The notes under the pieces: generated by a model
The model's input: only the letters and a program-made list of their open reading frames with translations
Database searches by the model: none
Told to the model about the DNA's origin: nothing
Shown: one piece after another, positions 16,121 to 24,103 of the stretch
Layout: each line of letters opens with the position of its first letter
How positions within the stretch are numbered: position 1 is the stretch's first letter
Assembly (NCBI GenBank): GCA_002428995.1
Contig: DIYJ01000003.1
Coordinates: 124,001-188,000 of the forward strand
Direction: 5' to 3'
Source: Flavobacteriales bacterium UBA6057
GTDB lineage: Bacteria; Bacteroidota; Bacteroidia; Flavobacteriales_G; Salibacteraceae
DNA length: 64,000 nt
Program-made: the position numbers and the translations under genes

Positions 16121-17616
16121 GTCGTTAATTGATTAAATCGAACCTTGAGATAATTCATGCCATTGTTCCAAACCTTGCCGGAGGTGGTCAGAAAGGCTTC
16201 AACGATGTAGCCATTAGCGGGGCCACCGTTTTTGAGAGTGCTGAACTTGATAGGGTCTACCAAGTAGTTCATCTGCTCAGAAAGACCGAATGAAGTACCG
16301 GAACCACCTTGCTCGCGGTTAGATGAGTTCATCGAAGCACGATGCCCCCAATCGCGACCAATTAATTTGGCAGCCCATTCATTTGTGGTTGAGTTGTTCG
16401 CACAGAAGATTTTGGTCGCGAGGTTCCCGAGCAAACTCTCTGCCTCGTCCTTTGGGTTTTTCCCCTTCAGACAGGCGAGATAGTTGGAAATCGATTGCGA
16501 CAAATAGCAAGTAGCACATCTACTGCTGCGAGCAGTAGTTTGGAAGATTTGGTCATAGCTGTTGAGGAAATATTGCGCCTCGTCAGCCCAAAGCACGACA
16601 GGGCGCGCATTCTCCTGCAAGTTCCTGCGCTCAACCGCTTGCTGAAAACAATACTTGAATATCCCGGCCGCAACTACACCCAAATGCCCGTATTCCTTAA
16701 CAGGCAAATTGACGATCAAAATTTTGCCGTCTAATGCTGCTTCAGGCGTAATAGTGGTGTCCGATGAAAACAGAGTTTTCAAGGGGCCACGCACGAATGA
16801 ATTTGCTAAACCCGTAAAACCTGATGTGATGATCGAACGAGTCTTTTCATCGAGCGATGCAAAGGTGTTTGTCCAATAATCAAAGACCAGATCAGCCGTG
16901 TGGCTCTCTTCAGGGTCAAGCTCCATGTCCGCTATCTGATTAAGTACCTGAAAGCAGAAACCTTCCTGCCAATTCTCATCCGTAACCTGTTCGAGGCTTT
17001 TCGGAGCATCATTCATCATGCGTTGCATGTTCAGAAAGGTGACTTCCTGACCACTCAGCTTCAACGCATCAATGATGTTGGTCAAAAGCTCATCTTCTGC
17101 ATTCTTCCAAAAGGCAGAATTCTCACCGCCATTGCTTTGCCCTGCTTCGCCCATTTCTGAAATGGTACGGCAGAGCTTTACCATGTTGGTCGTCTTTCCG
17201 GCTCCCTTGCCACTTCGCGTCAGCTCATATTGCAATACATTGAAACGGTAGTCGCCATCTTCCTCGATGGTGATCACATCATCTTCACGTCCGGCAGCTT
17301 TTGCGTATCCGTGCCACTCATCGGCCTCATCATTCTTGGCACATAGCACCAGAAAGCCGTATTGATGCCTGAGAAATGACATTGCCAGTTTCTTGCCCGG
17401 CCCTGACGATTTCCCGGCTCCAGTCGCACCAAAGACAGCAGTACCCGCCATTGCGTCCCGTGCTGTCCATGCATTGCTTCCGAAAGTCAAAAGCGGTGTG
17501 TCCAAGTCGAAAGGATCTGCCGGAGCAGATTCATTTCTCCTGCCTTTTTTGATGAACCCTCGATAGTGATTTATCAATCCAAGCAGATTATTAACTGTGA
17601 TTCTATTTTGTTGCAT
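16117..17616 (-). CDS. VirD4/TraD-like type IV coupling protein (ATPase)
   Basis: About 499 residues from the ATG at 17616; a GTG at 17649 would add 11. This hexameric ATPase links the relaxosome to a type IV secretion channel. Walker A is GATGAGKSS (about 63-71), the Walker B strand is VVLWADEAQYF (Asp-Glu near 345-346), and a TraG/TraD C-terminal recognition part is visible (TTARSSRCATCYLSQSI, then NLATKIFCANNSTTNEWAA). The usual two N-terminal membrane helices are missing; the protein starts with a short soluble stretch. It is first in an operon with a membrane protein (4-bp overlap) and a small polar protein. Confidence 0.88.
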   Translation of the reverse strand: MQQNRITVNNLLGLINHYRGFIKKGRRNESAPADPFDLDTPLLTFGSNAWTARDAMAGTAVFGATGAGKSSGPGKKLAMSFLRHQYGFLVLCAKNDEADEWHGYAKAAGREDDVITIEEDGDYRFNVLQYELTRSGKGAGKTTNMVKLCRTISEMGEAGQSNGGENSAFWKNAEDELLTNIIDALKLSGQEVTFLNMQRMMNDAPKSLEQVTDENWQEGFCFQVLNQIADMELDPEESHTADLVFDYWTNTFASLDEKTRSIITSGFTGLANSFVRGPLKTLFSSDTTITPEAALDGKILIVNLPVKEYGHLGVVAAGIFKYCFQQAVERRNLQENARPVVLWADEAQYFLNSYDQIFQTTARSSRCATCYLSQSISNYLACLKGKNPKDEAESLLGNLATKIFCANNSTTNEWAAKLIGRDWGHRASMNSSNREQGGSGTSFGLSEQMNYLVDPIKFSTLKNGGPANGYIVEAFLTTSGKVWNNGMNYLKVRFNQLTT

Positions 17617-17755
17617 GTTGTATTGGATTTGATGGATTTGTAGCTGCACCCGCAGAGGGTAGGCGGTTGGCCCTCAAATAGCCAAAACCGCCTATCCCGA
17701 TGCTTAAAGGGATTCCACTTCCTTAATTCAATTACTCGGGAATGCGGGTGTGTTT

Positions 17756-18328
17756 CTAGTTGATGCGCACAGCGACATTTAGCGAGTCCATCTTGTGGTC
17801 TATCACTCGACACTCTTCGATGCGTTTTTCCAGATCGCGTTGATCACATGTTAGTGCCATCTCAAAAGCGGCTTCAACTTCACTCCCCAGTAAGTCTTGG
17901 AACTCCTTTTCCTGTCCTGGCTTTACCGTTTCGGGCCTTCTGGTTGTCACTCGCTTGTAGACCATTGCTGTGATCTGCCTCTTCATGTCATCCACAGTTG
18001 CCTCATGCTTAAACATCTCAGGGTTAGCCTCACGAATACTGCGCAGGCAGTCAAATTGTGCAGTCACAGACTTCATGATATGATAGATCATGATTTGGCC
18101 TGCTCGTTTTCTGTCTCCACCGACTCGTCTGGAGATGGTGCCGTCACTTGCTTTTTCACTCCAAGACAAGTCTCTAAGAGCCTTGTCCGTGATGCAATCG
18201 GCAATCTCATTCGTTACCTCGATGAGTCGGTCTTGCGGAGTTGGTAGAGCGATAATTGCGGCTGTGCAAACGGTGCTAATAAAGATAGTGAAAGCAAAGA
18301 TTGGTAGTGTGTGATTCCGTCTTCTCAT
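17756..18328 (-). CDS. Exported or membrane-anchored hypothetical protein
   Basis: A 190-residue protein with an N-terminal hydrophobic signal/anchor (HTLPIFAFTIFISTVCTAAI, about 5-25) after a basic start. The rest is helical and charged, with several cysteines (ADCITD, QFDCLRS, LTCDQRD, EECRVID). No family recognised. It lies 140 bp upstream of the coupling protein in the same direction and may belong to the mobilisation functions. Confidence 0.6.
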   Translation of the reverse strand: MRRRNHTLPIFAFTIFISTVCTAAIIALPTPQDRLIEVTNEIADCITDKALRDLSWSEKASDGTISRRVGGDRKRAGQIMIYHIMKSVTAQFDCLRSIREANPEMFKHEATVDDMKRQITAMVYKRVTTRRPETVKPGQEKEFQDLLGSEVEAAFEMALTCDQRDLEKRIEECRVIDHKMDSLNVAVRIN

Positions 18329-18522
18329 GTCATTTTGATTTTGAATGTTTAACTTTGATGTAAGCCCGCGTTTCGAGCGAACTTTGCAAACATCCGAAGA
18401 GCAAAATCAGAAGCTGACAAGGAATTATGACACTGGTAGTCAGTTTTTTATGACATCGATTCGGAGCTGATTCCTTCCCTTTGGGACGGTAATAATGCCG
18501 CCTAATTCTTAAAGAAAATCAT

Positions 18523-18594
18523 ATGGTACTTCTTGGACTAGTAATGATCGTTGCGGGAATTCTTGCACTGCTAGGTGGTGCAAGTAGTGACTAA
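18523..18594 (+). CDS. 23-residue hydrophobic peptide
   Basis: A tiny frame encoding a single membrane-spanning peptide, beginning MVLLGLVMIVAGILALL and ending GGASSD. It is too short for ordinary gene finding, but it is followed 13 bp later by two tandem terminators, which supports a dedicated short transcript. The shape fits membrane-active small peptides, for example type I toxins or transport modulators, but no sequence family is recognised and a purely regulatory RNA is the alternative. Confidence 0.4.
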   Translation: MVLLGLVMIVAGILALLGGASSD

Positions 18595-18607
18595 CTCATG
18601 CAACAAA

Positions 18608-18676
18608 AAAAGGACGCTTCTTGCGTCCTTTTCTGTAGTAGATTATCAGCCCTTTTACGAAGGGCTGTTTTGTTTT
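18608..18676 (+). terminator. Two tandem rho-independent terminators
   Basis: The first hairpin is AAAAGGACGC/GCGTCCTTTT (18608-18617, 18623-18632). The second is CAGCCCTT/AAGGGCTG (18647-18654, 18660-18667) followed by TTTTGTTTT. Together they insulate the short unit at 18523 from the convergent XRE gene; the first also has an A-tract that would act on the minus strand. Confidence 0.7.
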
Positions 18677-18699
18677 ATGTATCCAAGAGGTCTAAACCA

Positions 18700-19455
18700 T
18701 TACATACGAGGCTCTTTCTCTAACCCTTCAGGTCTGTTAAACATATCCCGCAATACAAACTGGGTTCCCTTGGAACATCCTTCATCCATCGCGGTATCAA
18801 TTATTGACCAAGGTTCGACCTCTGACTTAGAAGCTACAGAGTATTCGATGACAGGACGAATTTGCTTCCAAAGCTTCAGTCTCATCTCCTCATCAAGTTG
18901 AGCGAACTGATCTAAGAACCATTGCATGGTTGTGAAATTGTCTTCCCTTTGCTTCAGCTCTTCAGGCATTCGAAGCGAGAGCTTTCCAAAAAGGATGTAT
19001 TCAATAGTGCATTCGTAGAACTCAGAGAGTAGCACTAATGTCTTGGAATTCGGTTTTGCATTGTCATTTTCCAGTCTTTGAAGTTGCGGCTTAGAAACGC
19101 CTGTTAAATTGGATGAGTCTTCATCTTGCAATTTCCCCTTTGCTTTTTTGATTTGCTCTTGGTAGAGAGCTGTCAACTTATCCGAGGCAGTGTCAAGAGT
19201 TTCGCCTTTTTGCTTTCTAAGCGCATTCAGTCTTTCACCGATGGTGCCGTATCGCAAAATTTCAACAGGAACATCATAGTAATGAGCCAGTTCTTCGAAC
19301 TGCTCCTTGGACGGCTTTACGCGGCCCTCCTCAAAAGCCTCGAGATCAGATTTGGAAATGCCATTCATCTGTCTGGATGCCCCTACAAGTGTTCTTTTCT
19401 TGTCCTCTCGAAGCTTTCTTAACCTCTTGCCTATGTTAACGAGCGTTCCTGGCAT
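18700..19455 (-). CDS. Double-HTH XRE-family regulator
   Basis: A 251-residue DNA-binding protein with two XRE-like domains. The first is at about 7-65 (IGKRLRKLREDKKRTLVGAS, then GISKSDLEAFEEGRVKPS). The second is at about 72-150 (IGERLNALRKQKGETLDTAS, then GVSKPQLQRLENDNAKPNS). A C-terminal helical domain follows. The internal duplication suggests binding to tandem or asymmetric operators. It probably regulates the neighbouring mobilisation genes and itself; the 480-bp region upstream would hold the operators. Confidence 0.8.
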   Translation of the reverse strand: MPGTLVNIGKRLRKLREDKKRTLVGASRQMNGISKSDLEAFEEGRVKPSKEQFEELAHYYDVPVEILRYGTIGERLNALRKQKGETLDTASDKLTALYQEQIKKAKGKLQDEDSSNLTGVSKPQLQRLENDNAKPNSKTLVLLSEFYECTIEYILFGKLSLRMPEELKQREDNFTTMQWFLDQFAQLDEEMRLKLWKQIRPVIEYSVASKSEVEPWSIIDTAMDEGCSKGTQFVLRDMFNRPEGLEKEPRM

Positions 19456-19936
19456 TCCTTTGATTTTCTTAGTTAGACGAGTATTTTAAGGAAAAGTTAC
19501 GAAATTGATAACAAACCTCCGAATTAGATTCTCAGGCTCATTTGGCAACCTACTATTCACACCAACGTCCCTCGCTTAAACGAAGCTTTAGTTTCGATTC
19601 TGACAACAAATCTTAGTCGATTATGACAAAAGTCAATTTTTTTCAAACTAAATTTCCAACTCAGCAGTGCTAATTATCAACCAAGTTGTCAAAATAGAAA
19701 CTCTATGAAACACATATACTACAAAGGACTGAGACAGAATATACGCAATTTTCTGGCGTCTTGGTTCAACGTGCCGCTAGACTTTCATGTGGACAATGAA
19801 GTGCCATACTGAGGTGGGTCAGGTCTTGATGCCAGATTCACAAGTGTCAACTGTTCGGTCGGACCTTTGAAAACTGAATCTGGGTGAAGCAGCACCCACA
19901 CCCCACCTGATTACTGACCAACCTGTTAAACAAAAC
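19456..19936. other. 480-bp intergenic region with hairpin
   Basis: Divergent regulatory region between the XRE regulator and the HTH gene at 19937. It is AT-rich from 19480 to 19720. A long imperfect hairpin can form between GAGGTGGGTCAGG (19811 onward) and CCCCACCTGA (near 19901-19911), with a local TGGGTG/CACCCA stem inside. A 35-codon frame at 19705-19812 is listed separately. Confidence 0.4.
19705..19812 (+). CDS. Possible 35-residue peptide
   Basis: Frame beginning MKHIYYKGLRQNIRNFLAS and ending DFHVDNEVPY. It is basic and aromatic with a plausible amphipathic helix. It has no clear SD, and no homologue is recognised. Its stop lies exactly where the GAGGTGGG hairpin begins, which could be attenuator-like. 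Low confidence. Confidence 0.25.
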   Translation: MKHIYYKGLRQNIRNFLASWFNVPLDFHVDNEVPY

Positions 19937-20218
19937 ATGAACGCTATGATAGTAACTAAAGTAAGGCCGCTAACCAATGCAGAGAGGGCGTTGATTATTG
20001 CAATGTTTCACAAGGAATGTCCACTTTCCAAAGGACAAAAGCTTGTAGTAGCGCTCTACATGATGGGGCATACCGGTAAGGATATCACAGTTCTACTTGA
20101 TGTTGAATCTGTGGGTGGTCCTTTCAAGCAGCTAGATCGTGCTCGAATGAAGTACGGTGCGAACAACACCGCAGAACTCATTAAGCTAGTTCTTGAAGAA
20201 CACTGGCTCGGAGAGTAA
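19937..20218 (+). CDS. Small HTH protein, LuxR/sigma-4-like fold
   Basis: A 93-residue protein. The segment PLSKGQKLVVALYMMGHTGK followed by DITVLLDVESVGGPFKQLDR and KYGANNTAELIKLV follows the helix pattern of LuxR-type or sigma region 4 helix-turn-helix domains, including the small residues before the recognition helix. There is no other domain, so it would be a stand-alone DNA-binding protein. No SD is seen. It ends at a strong terminator, indicating a single-gene unit. Confidence 0.55.
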   Translation: MNAMIVTKVRPLTNAERALIIAMFHKECPLSKGQKLVVALYMMGHTGKDITVLLDVESVGGPFKQLDRARMKYGANNTAELIKLVLEEHWLGE

Positions 20219-20243
20219 AACATCTGATTGATCTAACAGTTTG

Positions 20244-20272
20244 GCCCATCGCAAACGCGGTGGGCTTCTGTT
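20244..20272 (+). terminator. Rho-independent terminator
   Basis: GCCCATCGC (20244-20252) pairs with GCGGTGGGC (20257-20265), with an AAAC loop, followed by TTCTGTTT. It lies after the gene at 19937. Confidence 0.75.
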
Positions 20273-20416
20273 TAAAACCAATGGCATGTTGTCATGGCTT
20301 TATGACAAACCTGTTTTTCGGACTGCTTACTTTTCCATCAACTAACAAGCAAGTTCAGCACGCAAAACGTGCAGAGCCTTGCTTTTTTCTTTTCATTCAA
20401 AAAACTCTATGATAAA

Positions 20417-20890
20417 ATGACGCTTCGTTCTTTAAGACTTTGGGATGGTAGCATGCCTATTAAACTCGATGGATCAGATGATCTGCACAAAATGGTAAGT
20501 GAAGTTGGTAAGGTTGCCACAGGGTTAGTAGAAGGTTATTTCGAGCGAACTGGATTGAGTCCAGAAACCTTCGAAGAGGTAAATGAAGAATATCTGAATT
20601 TCCGATCAGAGCACGGTATGCTCTACACTCTCTCTCACATCATGAAAAAGCAAGTAGAAGAATCCCAACCTGCTATGGGAAAAATGTTGGAAGCGGCTTT
20701 CAAAGAGACTCTTAGCAATCTTATGATTGGCACTTACCTTACTGCTGCACAAATGCCCCTCATGATTGCCAGGGATAAGTTTGCGCCTGATGATCCGCTT
20801 CCAAAGGAATATGATGAACTAGAAGACCTTCGAGTCGTTATCAAAGCTTCCCTTGAGCAAGGCAAGGGGCAATCACCAGGGCTTAATTAA
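20417..20890 (+). CDS. Hypothetical protein
   Basis: About 157 residues from ATG 20417; an internal ATG at 20453 (MPIKLDGSDD) is a possible alternative start. The protein is soluble and helical (DLHKMVSEVGKVATGLVEGY, then HGMLYTLSHIMKKQVEES). No recognised domain. The neighbouring genes are also unknown accessory genes. Confidence 0.55.
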   Translation: MTLRSLRLWDGSMPIKLDGSDDLHKMVSEVGKVATGLVEGYFERTGLSPETFEEVNEEYLNFRSEHGMLYTLSHIMKKQVEESQPAMGKMLEAAFKETLSNLMIGTYLTAAQMPLMIARDKFAPDDPLPKEYDELEDLRVVIKASLEQGKGQSPGLN

Positions 20891-20921
20891 AAGTTTGTGC
20901 TGAGGCATTAATTTAGCGAGC

Positions 20922-21104
20922 ATGGTTAATGGCAATCAACCCCACAGCTCGAGATCTCAGGAGAAAGAACCAATCCGCACACCTGCACGCATAATCATGT
21001 TTCTCCTTGTCGTGCTAATCCTAATTGCTTGGTACACATTGCTTACTGGTGATCGAGTATCTTCTCCAGAGCCGAGAAAAGCGCTCTATGAAGGATATCC
21101 TTAG
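20922..21104 (+). CDS. Small single-pass membrane protein
   Basis: A 60-residue protein with a polar N-terminus (NGNQPHSSRSQEKEPIR), one strong membrane segment (IIMFLLVVLILIAWYTLL, about 24-41) and a short polar tail. It follows the gene at 20417 by 31 bp. Unknown function. Confidence 0.5.
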   Translation: MVNGNQPHSSRSQEKEPIRTPARIIMFLLVVLILIAWYTLLTGDRVSSPEPRKALYEGYP

Positions 21105-21170
21105 TTCTGCCTAGGAAGAATCCATAGTTCTACCAATGTGTGGGTCAAATTTGCGGTTAAGCTTTGCAGC

Positions 21171-21563
21171 ATGCCACAGGCCGTTATCTACACTAGGTTT
21201 CGTCATTTTCCGAATACAGAACCGACAGATGCCCAAATTCATAGGGAAATAAGCAAGCAAGAAACCGAGCTTCAAGACTTCGCCTCTTTCTTCAAGCTCA
21301 ATGTAGTGGGCACTTTCAGTGACACAAAGCCAGGCAGTCTCAAATACCTTTCTGGCTTCAGAAAGCTAAAGAATGAGCTTTTTCGAGATCACCATCAACA
21401 GAACAAGCCACTTGTCTTAATTGCGGATTGGTCAGTAATTACTAATGATCCTTTTGTCGCTGTCCGTATCAATGAGAAGTTTGCTCAGCGAGGGATAACC
21501 ATTGTCTCGGTGCTCCACGAAAAGACTAAGAGATGGACTAGCTTCTCCAAGAGGACTCCTTAG
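21171..21563 (+). CDS. Resolvase-fold protein lacking the catalytic serine
   Basis: About 130 residues from the ATG at 21171. It follows the serine-recombinase N-terminal domain in order: first strand AVIYTRF, helix region (ISKQETELQDFASFFKLNVV), GTFSDTKPGSLKYLSGFRKL, strand LVLIADWSVITND and RGITIVSVL. In active enzymes the first strand reads A(R)VS with the nucleophilic Ser, and the fourth motif is DR..R. Here the positions read TRFRHF and ADWSV, so both the serine and the DR arginine appear lost. There is no C-terminal DNA-binding domain. It may be a regulatory or structural descendant. Confidence 0.6.
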   Translation: MPQAVIYTRFRHFPNTEPTDAQIHREISKQETELQDFASFFKLNVVGTFSDTKPGSLKYLSGFRKLKNELFRDHHQQNKPLVLIADWSVITNDPFVAVRINEKFAQRGITIVSVLHEKTKRWTSFSKRTP

Positions 21564-21852
21564 ATCGTTTTGGCGAAGTAGCCGACCTTTCCTGCGTCTC
21601 ATAATTTGCCACTGAAACTTCTCTCAAAGACTGAATGTCAACGACTATTGTGGCAGGGCCATAACCATCACCGGGGAAGTACTTGCGCATTAAATCATTC
21701 ATGAATGGAGTAGAAGGACCTGCACCACCTGCGAATCTTCTTATCAAAGAATAAATCACAGTATCAGCAACCTCTTCTTTTTCGCCTTTTAATCGTTCGC
21801 ATTCAATCGTCATTTTCGTTCCTACGAACCAGTAGTTCTTGACTAGTATCAT
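21538..21852 (-). CDS. Hypothetical protein, convergent overlap
   Basis: A 104-residue frame overlapping the end of the resolvase-like gene by 26 bp on the opposite strand. Contains a central Gly/Pro-rich part (FAGGAGPSTPFMNDLMRKYF) and a beta-rich part (GPATIVVDIQSLREVSV), with a basic serine-rich tail. The true start could be MTIECERLK, 13 codons in. No family recognised. Confidence 0.45.
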   Translation of the reverse strand: MILVKNYWFVGTKMTIECERLKGEKEEVADTVIYSLIRRFAGGAGPSTPFMNDLMRKYFPGDGYGPATIVVDIQSLREVSVANYETQERSATSPKRSKESSWRS

Positions 21853-22098
21853 ACTATAAAGGAAGCCAATGAACGTGAGGGCAGAAGCGCCAATTCGCAG
21901 GTTTAGTTTTCAACAAGATCAGACGAAGCTCCCATTTATAGGAGGGTCTGTAGTGATGTTCGTAGGATCTATGGCACTTCTAGAGATCTAAGCTAAGTCG
22001 AGGGGTCGCATAGACGAAATAAATTCGTCCACACGATTAGAGATGGCTATTCAAATTGATCGGTTTTGACCAATGGTCTTGCTTGATTTCATTTGAAG

Positions 22099-22290
22099 AT
22101 GAGCCATCAAGACACGATGTTTTACATCATCATACAGCCCCCAAGAAGCGAGATTCTTGAGTACTACAAACTTCGCGGTGTTTTTGACCCTAAGGAAGAT
22201 TCCGACCTTGAAGACGAGATCATGGACGACCCTTCAGTAGGGGAGGAGTTCGATACAGAACAAGAATGGAATCAGTGGGGAATAGACTAA
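22099..22290 (+). CDS. Small acidic hypothetical protein
   Basis: About 63 residues from ATG 22099 (MSHQDTMFYIIIQPP). The C-terminal half is strongly acidic (FDPKEDSDLEDEIMDDPSVG). The coding 3' end takes part in an 8-bp hairpin, GTGGGGAA/TTCCCCAC (22275-22282, 22296-22303), which may terminate it. Unknown function; lies just outside the toxin-immunity cluster. Confidence 0.4.
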   Translation: MSHQDTMFYIIIQPPRSEILEYYKLRGVFDPKEDSDLEDEIMDDPSVGEEFDTEQEWNQWGID

Positions 22291-22324
22291 AGTCCTTCCC
22301 CACATCATTCAGTATTCCAGAGCA

Positions 22325-22642
22325 CTAGGCATCGTTGATTCTGTAGCTGATTATCTTCTCTGCAATTTCAACATCGGTGCTATCAGGTGAGTAGTAATCG
22401 GTGCATACTTCAACTAACAGATCAAGAGTAAACAGATTGTAGTACTTCTTATCATTAACCTTCATTTCGATTCGCCCCTCAATTTTCTCACCATCAAAAA
22501 AAGCTAGTGAAGAAGTCGCACTAATTGATCCTTCAGCATAAACTTCCGCATCATAATAGTCGATATCAGGATGATGCTTCTCCATGTAGCTCATGGCATC
22601 ATTTTCATCCTTAATAAACTTGATAAACTCAATTAAATCCAT
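22325..22642 (-). CDS. Probable immunity protein, paralogue 1
   Basis: A 105-residue acidic protein paralogous to the next gene: both have EVY near residue 33, an AFF(D/E) strand, EG.(I/V)E, a VN...Y.NLF element and end in an isoleucine/leucine-SY...DA pattern. No signal peptide. Last of four leftward genes downstream of the SpvB/RHS toxin, where immunity genes normally sit. The family is not one I can name. Confidence 0.55.
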   Translation of the reverse strand: MDLIEFIKFIKDENDAMSYMEKHHPDIDYYDAEVYAEGSISATSSLAFFDGEKIEGRIEMKVNDKKYYNLFTLDLLVEVCTDYYSPDSTDVEIAEKIISYRINDA

Positions 22643-22680
22643 CGATTCGGAGGTTCAAATAACTGGTCTTGGTTCAGCCG

Positions 22681-23007
22681 CTATGCATCATGTGTTGCAT
22701 ATGACAGCACTGCTCTAGCAACATCATCGTCTGTTTTTGACAGGTGTTCGCCTTCGTTACTCTCGGCTATTGCATCGAGGAAGTAATAAAAGTCAAATAA
22801 GTTATGGTACGTTACCTCATTTACTGCATGCTCAACTTTGCCTTCCGTTTCCTCAATTTCAAAAAAGGCGACCTCTTTACTCAGATCAAAAGGTTGCACC
22901 ATGTAGACTTCAATCACTTCTGATTCTGGATTCAATTTATTGGTCTGGCAGAAAGCTTCAAATGAACCGCCCTTTCTGAAGTAACTGACTAATTGTGTGA
23001 GTGTCAT
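22681..23007 (-). CDS. Probable immunity protein, paralogue 2
   Basis: A 108-residue acidic protein sharing order and key residues with the 22325 gene (VIEVYMVQPF, EVAFFEIEETEGKVE, VNEVTYHNLFDF, VLSYATHDA). The two genes arose by duplication; separation by 38 bp and same strand suggest co-transcription. In polymorphic toxin loci, such duplicated small acidic genes usually protect against different or lost toxin tips. Direct evidence of binding is not visible. Confidence 0.55.
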   Translation of the reverse strand: MTLTQLVSYFRKGGSFEAFCQTNKLNPESEVIEVYMVQPFDLSKEVAFFEIEETEGKVEHAVNEVTYHNLFDFYYFLDAIAESNEGEHLSKTDDDVARAVLSYATHDA

Positions 23008-23035
23008 AGACCTTTTTAGATTTTGTTCCGCAGCT

Positions 23036-23524
23036 CTACAATTGCTTGTACTTCATCGCTCGCGACTTGACTACCTTGTCCAATTCTGGAAATAGATTGA
23101 AGTCTCCATCTAGCATGTCAGCACCATGCTTTTTTAAGTACTCAGCAAAGGCAGCTGTATATCTAGACAGTCCATCATCTTCTTGAAAAAACTCTGAATC
23201 CTCATCATATTCATAGGTCGGCTTGATGATATCTTCTGGATTTCGTAAAATGATCACATCGTCAAGGGCAAAACCATTGAGAGAAGTATTTTCTTCAATG
23301 TTTCGCGGATTCTCAACGAGACAGCCATCCTTGAGCTTATACAACATGATGAAAATATAAGCCTCTCGATATTCATATGTGATTTTTACTCCAGTTGAAT
23401 CATTCAGGTAGAGAAGCTGATACCCCCATTCTTCATTCTCAGATTTTGATAATCTGAAATTGAATTCAGATTCCAGGAAATGAAATTGCTCTTTGGCAAT
23501 AATGTCAAAGTCTTGTACTTGCAT
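23036..23524 (-). CDS. Putative immunity protein
   Basis: A 162-residue acidic soluble protein with the pattern FHFLESEFNFRLSKSENE, GVKITYEYREAYIFIMLYKL, and a later FALDDVIILRNPEDI. I have seen this general layout in uncharacterised small proteins beside Bacteroidota toxins, but cannot name the family. It lies between the SUKH immunity gene (30 bp upstream) and the two paralogues (28 bp downstream), all on the minus strand. Confidence 0.55.
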   Translation of the reverse strand: MQVQDFDIIAKEQFHFLESEFNFRLSKSENEEWGYQLLYLNDSTGVKITYEYREAYIFIMLYKLKDGCLVENPRNIEENTSLNGFALDDVIILRNPEDIIKPTYEYDEDSEFFQEDDGLSRYTAAFAEYLKKHGADMLDGDFNLFPELDKVVKSRAMKYKQL

Positions 23525-23554
23525 TCTTAGCTTGGTGCTGTAGGAATTATCGAT

Positions 23555-24088
23555 TTACGCAAGTGACTCCTCATTTACAAGGCCACGGACAAAAGATTCA
23601 AAATCATTGGACAATACCGTGATCTTATAATCCAACTCTTGATCAACATGGACTACCCTTGGCTCACCATCAGCACCGCACTCGCTGTAATCAAGCATTA
23701 CAATATCATGTCCACCGGAGGGGCAATCACAGATATACACCCCCAACTTAGGGTAGCCCCATTCTTCGATTATCAGTTCATTTCCCATTTCTCCGCATAA
23801 GGAGTTTTCTTTTTCCATGCCTATTCCAAGAAAACCAGATATCTGAATATGGTTGTCAGCCCAAGATGTAGGGGTTGAAGTTGGAAAGCAATTCTTAGAG
23901 GGAACTCCACCATTTCTAGTGCTCAATAGCTCTATGTATGATTTAGGAAGTTTGAAGCCTAGCTTTTGTTCAACAATGGCAATCGATGACGAACTCAAAT
24001 CAGTTTCCTGATACTCCTCAATAGCTTCATCAGTATTCTCCCAAAATCCACTAAAGTCGAAATCCTCAAATATTTTATTCCTATCCAT
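23555..24088 (-). CDS. SMI1/KNR4 (SUKH) family immunity protein
   Basis: A 177-residue SUKH-superfamily protein. The signature runs IAIVEQKLGFKLPKSYIELL, STRNGGVP, then HIQISGFLGIG and the conserved final strands (YICDCPSGGHDIVMLDYSEC, then EPRVVHVDQE) before SFVRGL. SUKH proteins are well known immunity factors against RHS/WHH and other nuclease toxins. The gene starts 15 bp after the toxin gene ends, the standard place for the cognate immunity gene, so it most likely binds and blocks the WHH nuclease of the adjacent toxin. Confidence 0.85.
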   Translation of the reverse strand: MDRNKIFEDFDFSGFWENTDEAIEEYQETDLSSSSIAIVEQKLGFKLPKSYIELLSTRNGGVPSKNCFPTSTPTSWADNHIQISGFLGIGMEKENSLCGEMGNELIIEEWGYPKLGVYICDCPSGGHDIVMLDYSECGADGEPRVVHVDQELDYKITVLSNDFESFVRGLVNEESLA

Positions 24089-24103
24089 TTTCTAATCCTT
24101 TAT

